Part shown: in pieces, positions 1 through 9,270 of the stretch
Numbering within the stretch: position 1 is the stretch's first letter
Layout of the letters: each line of letters starts with the position of its first letter
Origin: an uncultured Clostridia bacterium
GTDB lineage: Bacteria; Bacillota; Clostridia; Christensenellales; UBA1242
NCBI GenBank assembly: GCA_934747255.1
Contig: CAKVGH010000012.1
Location: 1 to 23,015, forward strand
Direction of reading: 5' to 3'
DNA: 23,015 bases
Translations under genes and position numbers: made by a program
Notes under the pieces: model-generated
What the model was told of the DNA's origin: nothing
What the model saw: the letters and a program-made list of their open reading frames with translations, nothing else
Databases searched by the model: none

Positions 1-1226
<1,226 letters not shown>

Positions 1227-1234
<8 letters not shown>

Positions 1235-2825
1235 TATTATTGCCTCCTTCAATGTCGGCAATAATTTTGTCAATTTCTTTTCTCAAAACTTCTTCGTGAG
1301 CAACGATTTCTTTTATTTGTTGATTTAACACCTTTATATCAATTTTTTCTTTTGTATCTTCTTTCTCAACATAAGTAGAAACTGAAAGATTGTAGTTTTG
1401 TTTTGCAATTTCTTCATTAGAAACAAGTTTTGCAATGTTATCAACGTCCCTTCTATTTGAAAATAATTCAAGAATTTTTTCAATATCCCCGTCTTTGCCT
1501 GTTCTTAACTTATTGTTGTTTGTAACTTTAACACAATACTTACTTGCATCTATAAAGAGAGTAGAATTATCATTTTTAGACTTTTTTAACACCATTATAC
1601 AGGTAGCTATACTTGTACCAAAAAATAGGTTATCTGGCAATTGAATAATACAATCGATAAAGTTGTTATCTATCAAATATTGTCTTATTTTTTGCTCAGC
1701 ACCACCACGATAGAATATTCCAGGGAAGCATACAATTGCAGCAGTTCCATTTGTTGCAAGCCAAGAAAGCGAGTGCATAACAAATGCAAGGTCAGCCTTA
1801 GACTTTGGTGCAAGAACTCCAGCTGGAGCAAATCTTGGATCATTTATAAGCTTTATATCATCATCGCCAGGCCACTTAATTGAATATGGTGGATTAGAAA
1901 CAATTGCTTCAAAAGGTTCTTCATCCCAATGTTGAGGAGCAAGAAGAGTGTCATCACAAGCGATGTTAAACTCATCATAATTGATGTCATGTAAAAACAT
2001 ATTGATTCTGCAAAGATTGTATGTTGTTAGATTTATTTCTTGACCAAAAAAACCTTGACGGACTTTATCTTTTCCTAAAACTTTTGCAAAATTCAAAAGA
2101 AGTGAGCCAGAGCCGCACGCTGGATCATAAACTTTATTGACTTCCGTTTTACCAACTACTGTTAGTCTTGTAAGTAATTCCGAGACTTCTTGCGGAGTAT
2201 AATATTCGCCACCAGATTTTCCTGCATTTGAGGCATACATTCCCATCAAGAATTCATAGGCATCACCAAATGCATCTATTGTATTATCTTGATAATTACC
2301 AAGTTTCATTTCGCCAATGTTGTCTAAAATTTTTAGCAATTTTTCATTTCTTTTGGCTACAGTAGCACCAAGTTTGTTTGAGTTAACATCAATATCATCA
2401 AACAAGCCTTTAAAATCATCTTCGCTATCGCTGCCTTTAGCAGAGTTTTCAATAGCTTTAAAAATCTTTTCTAAAGTTTCATTCAGATTTTCTTTGTATT
2501 TTGGATATTTATTTGCATTCGCTCTTACATTACAAAAAAGTTGGCTTGGCAAAATGAAAAAGCCTCTACTATTTACCATGTCTTCACGCGCCTGTTCAGC
2601 TTCTGAATCACTTAATTTTGTATAATCAAAGCTAATATCGCCAGACTCATGTTCATTTTTATTTATATAATTTGCAATATTCTCAGAGATATATCTATAA
2701 AACATAAAGCCTAGAACATATTGTTTGAAGTCCCAGCCATCAACCGAGCCTCTTAAATCATTCGCAATATTCCAAATCGCTTTATGTAGTTCATCTCTTT
2801 CTTGTTCTTTAATATTATTTGCCAT
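1227..2825 (-). CDS. hsdM: Type I restriction-modification DNA adenine methyltransferase HsdM
   Basis: This is the N6-adenine methyltransferase subunit, which forms M2S with HsdS and transfers methyl from S-adenosylmethionine. The 532-aa length is typical. The N-terminal HsdM_N helical region covers about residues 8-160. The SAM-binding motif I is DPACGSG at 234-240, preceded by GGEYYTPQEVSELL, a hallmark of type I M subunits. Catalytic motif IV is NPPY at 311-314. The C-terminal 60 residues are charged and helical, as expected for contact with HsdS. The start is ATG at 2823-2825 with AGGAG 7-8 nt upstream. That site overlaps the stop of the preceding ATPase gene (9-nt gap), and the hsdM stop overlaps the hsdS start, so the genes are co-transcribed. 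Confidence 0.96.
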
Positions 2826-2834
2826 TGTTTACTC

Positions 2835-3911
2835 CTATAATTTTATTTTAAACTTATCTATGAAGAAATTAAAACCTGTTATAAATATTCTTTTTTGATC
2901 TTCAGGTATTCTTTCTGAATCAATATCTGAATATTGATTATGACTATTCATATTAAGAGAATTTACAAGCATTTCATATTCAACACTATTTTTCTCTTTT
3001 AATTCGAAAAACATAGCATTCCAATGACCATATCCTAAAATAACCGCCATTTTTTCAAGAACTGATCGTAAAATATTAAATAAGTTCTTAGTAAAATTAT
3101 CTCTTTCTATTGATTTTTTTATAAATCTCAATTGTTGTAGGTGATATACTAATGATTTATTTCCTTTGAAAGCATTGCATTTAATTACATTCTCGTCTTT
3201 TTCCATTTCATAGAAAACATAGTTTTTTCGTTTAAATTCAATACTATTCTGAAAATCGTTTTTAATTATATTGAAAAACATTAGGTGGTGTGTGGTTATC
3301 AAAAATCTAATATTTAAATCATTTTTCCTTGAGGTTTTTATAAGGTCTATTATTTGTGAAGCAATCGAGCAAACCTTATAATCATCGAGTGAAGTTATTG
3401 GATCATCAATTATAACATATTTCAAATTCCCGAATGCTTCTGAATTTTCACAACGTTCTTGTAAAACATCGTTTATTAAAACATAAAACAGCGCCCATTT
3501 GAATATAGATTCTTCCCCCTTGGATACTTTTATATTATTTACACTTTCATTATCACCGGTTGCTAATTTAAATTCTATTGTTTGTGCTGTGAAATCTATA
3601 TACGGTTCAATTTTTGTTCCTGTGCACATTTTAAATGCATCAACCACTTTTTGATCAAGACCATTTTCTTCAATGAGAGAAAATACTTCATTTTTTACAA
3701 ACTTCAATATTTTTTCATCATTGTCCCAGATAAATGAATCTTCAATATACGCATTATAACAAAGAGCAGTTGAATCTGTATTGCTGTCAAATGTTCTTGA
3801 GAGTCTTGTTTTTCCTGTTGCATTGAAAGCATACAAAAGTACATCTTTATCAGAATCAAGACCATTTTTTATATGGGTTGCAATATTTTCAAAACCTATT
3901 ATTTCGCTCAT
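2835..3911 (-). CDS. Compact ABC/AAA ATPase resembling PrrC/RloC tRNA anticodon nucleases
   Basis: The 358-aa protein has an ABC-type ATPase core: a Walker A variant AFNATGKT (28-35, first Gly replaced by Ala), a signature-like SKGEE (130-134), Walker B plus D-loop VIIDDPITSLDD (166-177) and a switch His in ITTHH (205-209). No long coiled coil separates the halves, as in PrrC and unlike the larger RloC. The C-terminal part contains Arg282-x3-Glu286 and a later His324 (NSH), matching the R-x3-E-xn-H arrangement of the PrrC/RloC catalytic triad. PrrC is guarded by a type I RM complex, and here the gene is sandwiched in an hsd operon (2 nt after the GIY-YIG gene, 9 nt before hsdM). The ATPase call is firm. 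The tRNase activity is inference; a plain AAA_13-type helper ATPase is the alternative. Confidence 0.8.
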   Translation of the reverse strand: MSEIIGFENIATHIKNGLDSDKDVLLYAFNATGKTRLSRTFDSNTDSTALCYNAYIEDSFIWDNDEKILKFVKNEVFSLIEENGLDQKVVDAFKMCTGTKIEPYIDFTAQTIEFKLATGDNESVNNIKVSKGEESIFKWALFYVLINDVLQERCENSEAFGNLKYVIIDDPITSLDDYKVCSIASQIIDLIKTSRKNDLNIRFLITTHHLMFFNIIKNDFQNSIEFKRKNYVFYEMEKDENVIKCNAFKGNKSLVYHLQQLRFIKKSIERDNFTKNLFNILRSVLEKMAVILGYGHWNAMFFELKEKNSVEYEMLVNSLNMNSHNQYSDIDSERIPEDQKRIFITGFNFFIDKFKIKL

Positions 3912-3913
3912 AA

Positions 3914-4588
3914 TTATATACCTAATCTTGTTCTTAATTCCATTGATAGAATTTCGCCATTATATGTAAAAACATCAGTCCCTGCGATATGTCGATTTTT
4001 GCTGCCATGTCGCACATTCAATTCTCCAGCTAATCCACTCAGAGAATATTGTTTACCTTCATATTCAACTTTAGTTTCAGATACAATTCTACATTTTATT
4101 GTCGGATCCTTTGTGTAAACAAGCTCAGCGCCAATTGGAATTCCATATTCAGAAAATGTAAGTTTTTTCCTAGTCCTTTCATAGTGTCTTTTAATCTCAC
4201 CAGCTTCTTTTGTTTGTTTTCTCTGTTCTTGAGTTGGAGCAATTCGTTTTAAGTTTTTCAATAGCCCATTTATCGACGCAATATCTTCTAGTGTTTGATA
4301 TGCATCTTCAGCACTCATTATATAAAACTCTCCTTTGCGTTGTTTACCATTGTTATTTTCAATTGCTCTTAAGCCTGGATTAAATCTATCAATTATTGAA
4401 TGAACTTTTTTATCTGTTAAGCGCTCAGCTACTTTATAAGTCGCATATACTTGGAAAGAAAAAGGAATGCATTCACTTCTATTTAGTTGAGCTAATCTTT
4501 CATCAACATCATCTGCATAACCAATTTTCACATATTCTGGGAAAGATGGATTTGTTAAAATGTAAATATATCCAGCAGTTTCTTCCAT
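3914..4588 (-). CDS. GIY-YIG nuclease family protein (T5orf172-like) with RAMA-like C-terminal domain
   Basis: The 224-aa protein begins with AGYIYILTN (5-13) and VKIGYADDVDERLAQLN (20-36), the T5orf172/Mug113 form of the GIY-YIG fold. Arg31 and Glu87 (KGEFYI) stand where the family's conserved Arg and metal-binding Glu lie. Residues about 140-224 have the pattern IPIGAELVY, then KVEYEGKQYSLSGLAGELN, then FTYNGEIL. This recalls the small C-terminal domains (RAMA/DUF4357-like) attached to restriction enzymes, which are proposed to read or bind modified DNA; that part is less certain. I chose ATG 4586-4588 because GGAGGT lies 4 nt upstream; the in-frame TTG at 4598-4600 lies in that site. It is first in a four-gene operon with the ATPase, hsdM and hsdS. 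A likely role is an accessory or modification-dependent restriction nuclease. Confidence 0.8.
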   Translation of the reverse strand: MEETAGYIYILTNPSFPEYVKIGYADDVDERLAQLNRSECIPFSFQVYATYKVAERLTDKKVHSIIDRFNPGLRAIENNNGKQRKGEFYIMSAEDAYQTLEDIASINGLLKNLKRIAPTQEQRKQTKEAGEIKRHYERTRKKLTFSEYGIPIGAELVYTKDPTIKCRIVSETKVEYEGKQYSLSGLAGELNVRHGSKNRHIAGTDVFTYNGEILSMELRTRLGI

Positions 4589-4609
4589 AAAGACCTCCAA
4601 TCTATGACA

Positions 4610-4618
4610 ATTATAACA
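4610..4618 (-). promoter_or_regulatory. Extended -10 promoter (TGTTATAAT) of the RM operon
   Basis: The minus strand reads TGTTATAAT, a perfect extended -10 (TGnTATAAT), about 22 nt before the GIY-YIG start codon. No clear -35 box is present, which an extended -10 does not require. It would drive the whole GIY-YIG/ATPase/hsdM/hsdS operon with a very short leader. Confidence 0.65.
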
Positions 4619-4643
4619 TAAAAAATCTGTAAATTGTATTTAT

Positions 4644-4672
4644 TTTACAATATTTTATAAGAAAAATATTAT
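4644..4672 (+). promoter_or_regulatory. Candidate promoter TTTACA-17-TATTAT for the 79-aa gene
   Basis: TTTACA at 4644-4649 and TATTAT at 4667-4672 are spaced by 17 nt. It lies back-to-back with the RM operon promoter. A start near 4679 would give a leader of about 90 nt that contains a 7-bp hairpin (AATGCAA 4712-4718, TTGCATT 4724-4730) before the ribosome binding site at 4759-4765. Confidence 0.45.
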
Positions 4673-4771
4673 CGTTTGAAAATTGAGTCAAAAAATCCAT
4701 TTTCTTCAGTTAATGCAACAAAATTGCATTTTCTGGCGCTATTTCGGTAATTTCAAATGGAGGTGAAAAAG

Positions 4772-5011
4772 TTGAATCACGTTTTACGACTAGTAAAAGA
4801 TACTCTAGAAAACGAAAAAATGTCTGCAGAAATGCAATTGCAATTAAATAAAATCCGCGAGCTTGAAGATGCTTTTGTTAAAGGTTTTTCAAAAGACAAA
4901 TGGAACGAATACTTTACTTTAGACATAGAAAAAGGTCAACTTGTAAACCTACAAATTGACCTGGCAATAGTAATTACATACAAAGTTTGTAAAAATCTAT
5001 TTACTAAATAA
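4772..5011 (+). CDS. Small hypothetical protein, 79 aa, TTG start
   Basis: I do not recognise a family. An in-frame ATG occurs at 4757, but a strong GGAGGTG at 4759-4765 overlaps it and sits 6 nt before TTG 4772-4774, so the TTG start (LNHVLRLVKD) is preferred; this gives 79 aa. The protein looks soluble and mostly helical, with many Leu, Lys and Glu residues in the first half (VKDTLENEKMSAEMQLQLNK). It is transcribed toward the helicase-nuclease gene and the two stops overlap by 8 bp. A strong ribosome site and a plausible promoter support a real gene. It could be a small regulator, antitoxin-like or inhibitor protein of the island, but nothing in the sequence decides this. Confidence 0.6.
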   Translation: MNHVLRLVKDTLENEKMSAEMQLQLNKIRELEDAFVKGFSKDKWNEYFTLDIEKGQLVNLQIDLAIVITYKVCKNLFTK

Positions 5012-8000
5012 TTTCTATCAATTTTTCTATAAATTTATAATCTATTTCATTTTCTTCATTTATCAAATAAGGAACTTGAATTATTTTATCATCTACTGAA
5101 GTTTTTAATTTGTGATTACCTCTTTGAAGTATATTAGCAACAACAACTTTTGCTCCTTGTACAGTGTTAAGCTTCCATTCAATAAACTTACAATAACTAT
5201 CATTGTCTTTTATAAAGTAGTCCCAATGTTTAAGATCGAAATAAAAATTCTTTATTTTGAAATCAAAAGCTTCGTACTGTCCATTATGATCAAGTTCTTC
5301 TAAATCATAACCAAGAGCTTTATCAATAATATACCTACCAATAACTTCTCCCAATGCGCCCTTGTAAACTTGGTTGTATAATGACTCAGTCATAATGAAT
5401 TTGCCACTTTTAAATTCCGTCGCATAACCATTTTCTTCAAAATATTTTCTGAGTTCCGGAATATTCATTATTCTAATTAGTTCGCATTCTTCTGCGGAAA
5501 CTTGATTTGTTTCATAAGAATTGTTAAATGAGATTTTTGTGAATTCATGCTTACTATTAAGTTTAAATGCGTATCCAGAGTAAGGAATATCAAATTCAAA
5601 ATATAAATCTTTATATTTATCTGGAACAAAATTTGCCGTTGGGTTCTTTAAAACAAAATTTCGTAGATCTTGCCAGTCAAAAACTGCCTGTTCTGATTTT
5701 CTAACAGCTTTAGACATTTTTGTAATTGTTACAAATGCTTTTTTGTTTTTGTTTGTATATTTTACAAATTCTAAATCACCATTTTTTATTGGTTGTTCCA
5801 ATAATTGCTTAAATTCTTTATTGAATATGAATTTTCCATTTAAGAATTCATCTTTTACAATACTTAATCTGTTTAAAACTTCTTGATCATAAAAGATGTT
5901 TATTGTTTTATTTTTGTTCCTACATCTACAGATTCTTCCGACTGCTTGAATCACCAATTGCGCTGTATGCAATAATATATCTTGATTTCGTTTATATGAA
6001 AAAAATATTTTATCTCCATAAAATGTTTTTCTAAATCCAGCTTCAATGTTTGTCTTTCTTTCGCTATGATAAATGTATTTTTTCTGATACAAATATTCTT
6101 GCTGAAAAAGGTATTTACACAACTCCTTTACTTTATTTTCAGAATTATATGATAACATTTGAATTAAATTTGTAGGAGTAGAGAGGTAGATAGCATCAAA
6201 ATCTTTTTGAGGTTTGTTTTCTGGAAGCGATACTACATTTTGTTCTATTTGTTCTAGATTTGGGATGCTGTATTGAATATTCTTGCCATTTCCAATTGTT
6301 TTATAAGTACTTAAAACAAAGACCTTTTTACCTTCGGCTAATTCTTCATTAATCTTAATAAACTCTTCATCATAATTACTACTTTTTACGATATGCAACA
6401 TTGGAGGATTGTTATAATTATTTTGAAATATCAGGTCTTGTATAGCTCTGTCTAAAATCTCTTTATCTAAAAAATGCTCGCTTTTAGATTTATCTTTTGT
6501 TGTTGGGAATGAATTTAGAAACGCTAAAAATGAATACATGTTTTTACTTTCAGCAACTTCTTTAAAAAGTTTCAAAAGTTTGCAGATTATAAAGAAATGA
6601 TAGTTGCTAATATTCTTATCAAGGTATTCCAAATAAAACTTTTTATTTTCATCATTAAATAATAAATTTATAATTTCTATGCATTTTTCTTTATCTGAGA
6701 AAAAATTAAAATCATCAACAGGAATAGTGTTTATTTTAATATTACAATCGTTATATATCTTTTGACTTTCTAAAAATTGAGTTTCTAACCTGAAATGATC
6801 ATTTATTGGAATTATGTAAAAGTCATCTCTTAATGTCTTGTTGAGATAATCTATATCATAATTCCCAATAACCGTGTCAATTGATGCAGTAGCAGAAATC
6901 CCAACAACGCGAGATTTTAGGCTCAATTTGGTTATTATATCTTCTGGTGTAGTATCAAATTTGAAGGCGTGCGATTTTGTTTGTAAGTCATGGTTATGAT
7001 CGTCTTCAATTTCTGTAAATTCAAACCCTTTGCGCATAAATTCAAATTCTGAATCTTGTAGCAAATCCAATTTTAAATTCGTATCCTTATCTATTATTCG
7101 ATCTAGTAGGTATTGTTTAAACTCATTTGCTATGTTAAATGCGGATAAAATAGTCAATGCAGACTCTTCAAAAGAGTATTTTGTTTGGTATCCTTTTAAA
7201 AATTGGTTTTTATAATCTGTGTAGTTTTTTGAAATATATGCTGTTTTGTTTACAAAATCATCAATAGCATATTTTACTTCCCTTAATACATTATCAAACC
7301 TCCTATTTTCTTGCTCTTTATAACTTTTTGCTTCAGCATATAAAGATATATTATTCTCATCTTTATCTAATTTGGTATGGAGTACTCGCTTTGAATTATC
7401 ATTAAAAATATTCAAAGTTTTTCCATCATCAAAAATGAAAGCCTTTTTTTCTTCAAATCCTTTGCTCTTTGTAAATAATTCAAAATTATACTCACTATAT
7501 ACCTGAACAAAGTGTGATTCTAGTTGTTTTTTTAATGTTTCAATGTCATCCCATTCTTCATTTGAGATTTTCTCTTTTCTATAATCACTAAGTTTCATTA
7601 ACGTGTTTGGAAATTTTAAATTTGTAAGTGAATAGTAGATATTTAGGAACAATGCAAATATATCAATATCAAACTTTAAACCATCATCTATGATTTGGGT
7701 AAGTAGTGTCTCTTTTGTTGTATCAAATTCGTCAATAAAGGTTACTGTATTACTCATCATTGCATTATTGTTATAAATGTAAAAAGGCATGCGCGAAAAA
7801 GTGTCTATTGGGCTAAAAAACTTTTTAGTACTTGATAAGACAACTTTTATTTTTTCATCTTTAAGTTTGCATGCTGGATATAGTTCCATTATCCAATTGT
7901 TGCTATTAAGAAACTTATCCTTGTCATTTGTTGATTTATCGTATAAATAATTTTTCTTAATGAATTGTCTAAATTTTACCTCCGTGTCTTTTTCAATTTT

Positions 8001-8444
8001 TTGTTCATAAGATTTAATCAATTTTTTTGTCTGCTTGTATTCGTGATCGAAATTTTTTTCAATTTTAAATTTTTCTTTATCTGCTCTAAATTTATAAAGA
8101 GTTTCAATATCCAAATTTAAATTTTTATATTCATCTGAATTAAGAATTTCAGAATTATTGATTTGAATATATTTCCACTTTTCAGTAACCGATTGCCAAT
8201 ATGGTTTTAGATACAAGCAATAATCATTGTAAGCGTTTCCAAACAATTCCTTAAGTTGTTTCTCAGGAAGATTGTTCTTAAGGTTAGTGACGAAATAAAC
8301 ACGTTTTGCAACAGGCAATTCATTATTAATAAAATTTTTTATGAAGTTGATAACACTCGTTGTCTTACCAAACCCAGTTGGTAAATCTAAAAGCATCAAA
8401 CCATTATCTTTACTTTCTACAAAATTTTCTATACTTTTAAGCAT
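5004..8444 (-). CDS. SF2 DEAD-like helicase with C-terminal PD-(D/E)XK-like nuclease region
   Basis: The 1146-aa protein starts almost directly with motif I, LPTGFGKT (21-28), so there is no N-terminal accessory domain. Motif II is IDEFD (237-241), an unusual DEFD form. Motif III is ISATAS (516-521) and motif VI is QAVGRICR (833-840). The wide gap between I and II and between III and VI implies large helical insertions. The C-terminal region has GALGE (Glu1033), then FDF (Asp1061) and YFDLK (Asp1070, Lys1072), the spacing expected of a PD-(D/E)XK nuclease core. The layout is helicase then nuclease, the reverse of HsdR, and no mod gene is adjacent, so it is neither a typical HsdR nor a clear type III Res. 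It is probably a stand-alone antiphage effector. The start is ATG 8442-8444 with GGAGA 6 nt upstream. Confidence 0.82.
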   Translation of the reverse strand: MLKSIENFVESKDNGLMLLDLPTGFGKTTSVINFIKNFINNELPVAKRVYFVTNLKNNLPEKQLKELFGNAYNDYCLYLKPYWQSVTEKWKYIQINNSEILNSDEYKNLNLDIETLYKFRADKEKFKIEKNFDHEYKQTKKLIKSYEQKIEKDTEVKFRQFIKKNYLYDKSTNDKDKFLNSNNWIMELYPACKLKDEKIKVVLSSTKKFFSPIDTFSRMPFYIYNNNAMMSNTVTFIDEFDTTKETLLTQIIDDGLKFDIDIFALFLNIYYSLTNLKFPNTLMKLSDYRKEKISNEEWDDIETLKKQLESHFVQVYSEYNFELFTKSKGFEEKKAFIFDDGKTLNIFNDNSKRVLHTKLDKDENNISLYAEAKSYKEQENRRFDNVLREVKYAIDDFVNKTAYISKNYTDYKNQFLKGYQTKYSFEESALTILSAFNIANEFKQYLLDRIIDKDTNLKLDLLQDSEFEFMRKGFEFTEIEDDHNHDLQTKSHAFKFDTTPEDIITKLSLKSRVVGISATASIDTVIGNYDIDYLNKTLRDDFYIIPINDHFRLETQFLESQKIYNDCNIKINTIPVDDFNFFSDKEKCIEIINLLFNDENKKFYLEYLDKNISNYHFFIICKLLKLFKEVAESKNMYSFLAFLNSFPTTKDKSKSEHFLDKEILDRAIQDLIFQNNYNNPPMLHIVKSSNYDEEFIKINEELAEGKKVFVLSTYKTIGNGKNIQYSIPNLEQIEQNVVSLPENKPQKDFDAIYLSTPTNLIQMLSYNSENKVKELCKYLFQQEYLYQKKYIYHSERKTNIEAGFRKTFYGDKIFFSYKRNQDILLHTAQLVIQAVGRICRCRNKNKTINIFYDQEVLNRLSIVKDEFLNGKFIFNKEFKQLLEQPIKNGDLEFVKYTNKNKKAFVTITKMSKAVRKSEQAVFDWQDLRNFVLKNPTANFVPDKYKDLYFEFDIPYSGYAFKLNSKHEFTKISFNNSYETNQVSAEECELIRIMNIPELRKYFEENGYATEFKSGKFIMTESLYNQVYKGALGEVIGRYIIDKALGYDLEELDHNGQYEAFDFKIKNFYFDLKHWDYFIKDNDSYCKFIEWKLNTVQGAKVVVANILQRGNHKLKTSVDDKIIQVPYLINEENEIDYKFIEKLIEII

Positions 8445-8467
8445 ACAATTTCTCCAAATACATTTAC

Positions 8468-8476
8468 ATTATAACA
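8468..8476 (-). promoter_or_regulatory. Extended -10 promoter (TGTTATAAT) of the helicase-nuclease gene
   Basis: TGTTATAAT on the minus strand lies 23 nt upstream of the start codon and is identical to the element ahead of the RM operon. The flanking AT-rich sequence is similar as well. No convincing -35 box is seen. Confidence 0.65.
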
Positions 8477-8566
8477 TAAAAATTGTAAAATTGAATAATA
8501 GTAGCAAAGATTGTTTAAATTATCTAATTTTATAGAAATTCACCCAAACCATAAAATCTCTTAAAA

Positions 8567-8584
8567 GTGCACCATTTGTGCACC
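8567..8584. repeat. Direct repeat GTGCACC x2, period 11
   Basis: GTGCACC occurs at 8567-8573 and 8578-8584, about one helical turn apart, and each copy contains the palindrome GTGCAC. A related AGTGCAAAA lies at 8611-8619. The position between the helicase promoter and the putative attachment core fits an operator or recombinase arm sites. Function is not established. Confidence 0.4.
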
Positions 8585-8719
8585 GTAGATTTCAAAGGTT
8601 TTGTGTTTAGAGTGCAAAAGTTAGGCAAATTAGTGAGTTTATTACACAATTTTAAGTATATTTTTCACAATAATTGCGATTTTTGATTATAAACACGCTA
8701 ATTTTATAATTTTCCATTG

Positions 8720-8763
8720 CTCCTAAGATTTAGTTCCAGGTTCGAGTCCTGGTGGGGTCACCA
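8720..8763 (+). other. 3' half of a tRNA (apparent tRNA-Arg CCT): putative attachment-site copy
   Basis: The sequence can be read as a tRNA from the anticodon loop onward: loop CTCCTAA (8720-8726, anticodon CCT), 3' anticodon strand GATTT, variable AGTT, T-stem CCAGG / loop TTCGAGT / stem CCTGG (8736-8752), acceptor strand TGGGGTC, discriminator A and CCA (8761-8763). The bases upstream (tttccattg) do not pair with GATTT, and no acceptor 5' strand or D-arm is present, so this is not a functional tRNA. Divergence starting exactly at the anticodon loop is typical of tyrosine-recombinase crossover in a tRNA gene. The anticodon assignment is inference from loop position. Confidence 0.8.
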
Positions 8764-8774
8764 AATTAGGACTT

Positions 8775-8806
8775 AAAGGCCACTAAAACAGTGGTCTTTT
8801 TGCCTT
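8775..8806 (+). terminator. Rho-independent terminator after the tRNA fragment
   Basis: Stem AAAGGCCACT (8775-8784) pairs with AGTGGTCTTT (8790-8799) around a 5-nt loop, with one G-U pair, and is followed by a T-run. It lies 11 nt after the CCA end, where a tRNA gene's own terminator belongs. This suggests that the ancestral downstream flank begins here. Confidence 0.8.
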
Positions 8807-9106
8807 TTTTTGCACTATTTTTACATAACAAAATTGGTAAAACTTGGTAAAAAATAATGTAGCGTCACTATACAAATTTGTTTCATCTATTATTCCGTCC
8901 TTAAAATTATAATGAATTTTATATTCTAAATATTTAATTAAAAGTCCAACAAAAACGCTAGCAACTAGAAAACTAGACAGCAAAGTAAAATAGATACACT
9001 CTTACAATAGATACACAAAATGACAATATAATTGTTAAATAAAAAATCAGTGATTTACTTAATTAGATAATTTTAATGATACACATTATCAATTAAATTT
9101 ATAGTA

Positions 9107-9135
9107 AAAAGTCACAATAAAAAATGGTGACTTTT
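9107..9135. terminator. Hairpin AAAAGTCAC/GTGACTTTT, possible bidirectional terminator
   Basis: A perfect 9-bp inverted repeat at 9107-9115 and 9127-9135 encloses an 11-nt loop and has A-rich and T-rich flanks. No gene end is close, so its use is unclear; it could isolate the degV promoter from upstream transcription. Confidence 0.45.
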
Positions 9136-9218
9136 ATGTTTTCTACTGCTGGTAGAGTTGTTAAAAGTTATTCTACACAGCTTATCTTTTTTGTTTATAC
9201 CAAAAATATTCAAGTAGA

Positions 9219-9247
9219 TTGCTAAAATTTTATTTTGATCATATAAT
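9219..9247 (+). promoter_or_regulatory. SigA-type promoter of degV (TTGCTA-17-TATAAT)
   Basis: TTGCTA at 9219-9224 and a perfect TATAAT at 9242-9247 are separated by 17 nt. The start codon lies 23 nt after the -10 and is preceded by GGGAG. Confidence 0.75.
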
Positions 9248-9270
9248 AGTCTTGTTTTAAGGGAGAAAAA

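Larger units (their letters stand above)
8764..9241. other. Intergenic stretch right of the island boundary, no supported gene
   Basis: Apart from the terminator at 8775-8806 this AT-rich stretch holds no convincing gene. It contains an 11-bp direct repeat AATAGATACAC at 8989-8999 and 9006-9016 (period 17) and a hairpin at 9107-9135. A minus-strand frame at 8783-8983 lacks a ribosome site and runs through the terminator, so I do not call it. Confidence 0.6.

Noticed and set aside
5004..8444. The helicase as the missing HsdR of the type I system
   Set aside because: HsdR has the nuclease domain at the N-terminus and is larger in its helical tail. This protein begins with motif I, has its nuclease-like region at the C-terminus, and is transcribed from its own promoter.
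8700..8763. A complete tRNA gene ending in CCA
   Set aside because: No D-arm, no 5' acceptor strand and no 5' anticodon strand precede the loop at 8720, so only the 3' half is present.
8783..8983. Minus-strand ORF of 66 codons with a hydrophobic start
   Set aside because: It uses a TTG start without a ribosome site, and its 3' end runs through the terminator after the tRNA fragment. No family resemblance.
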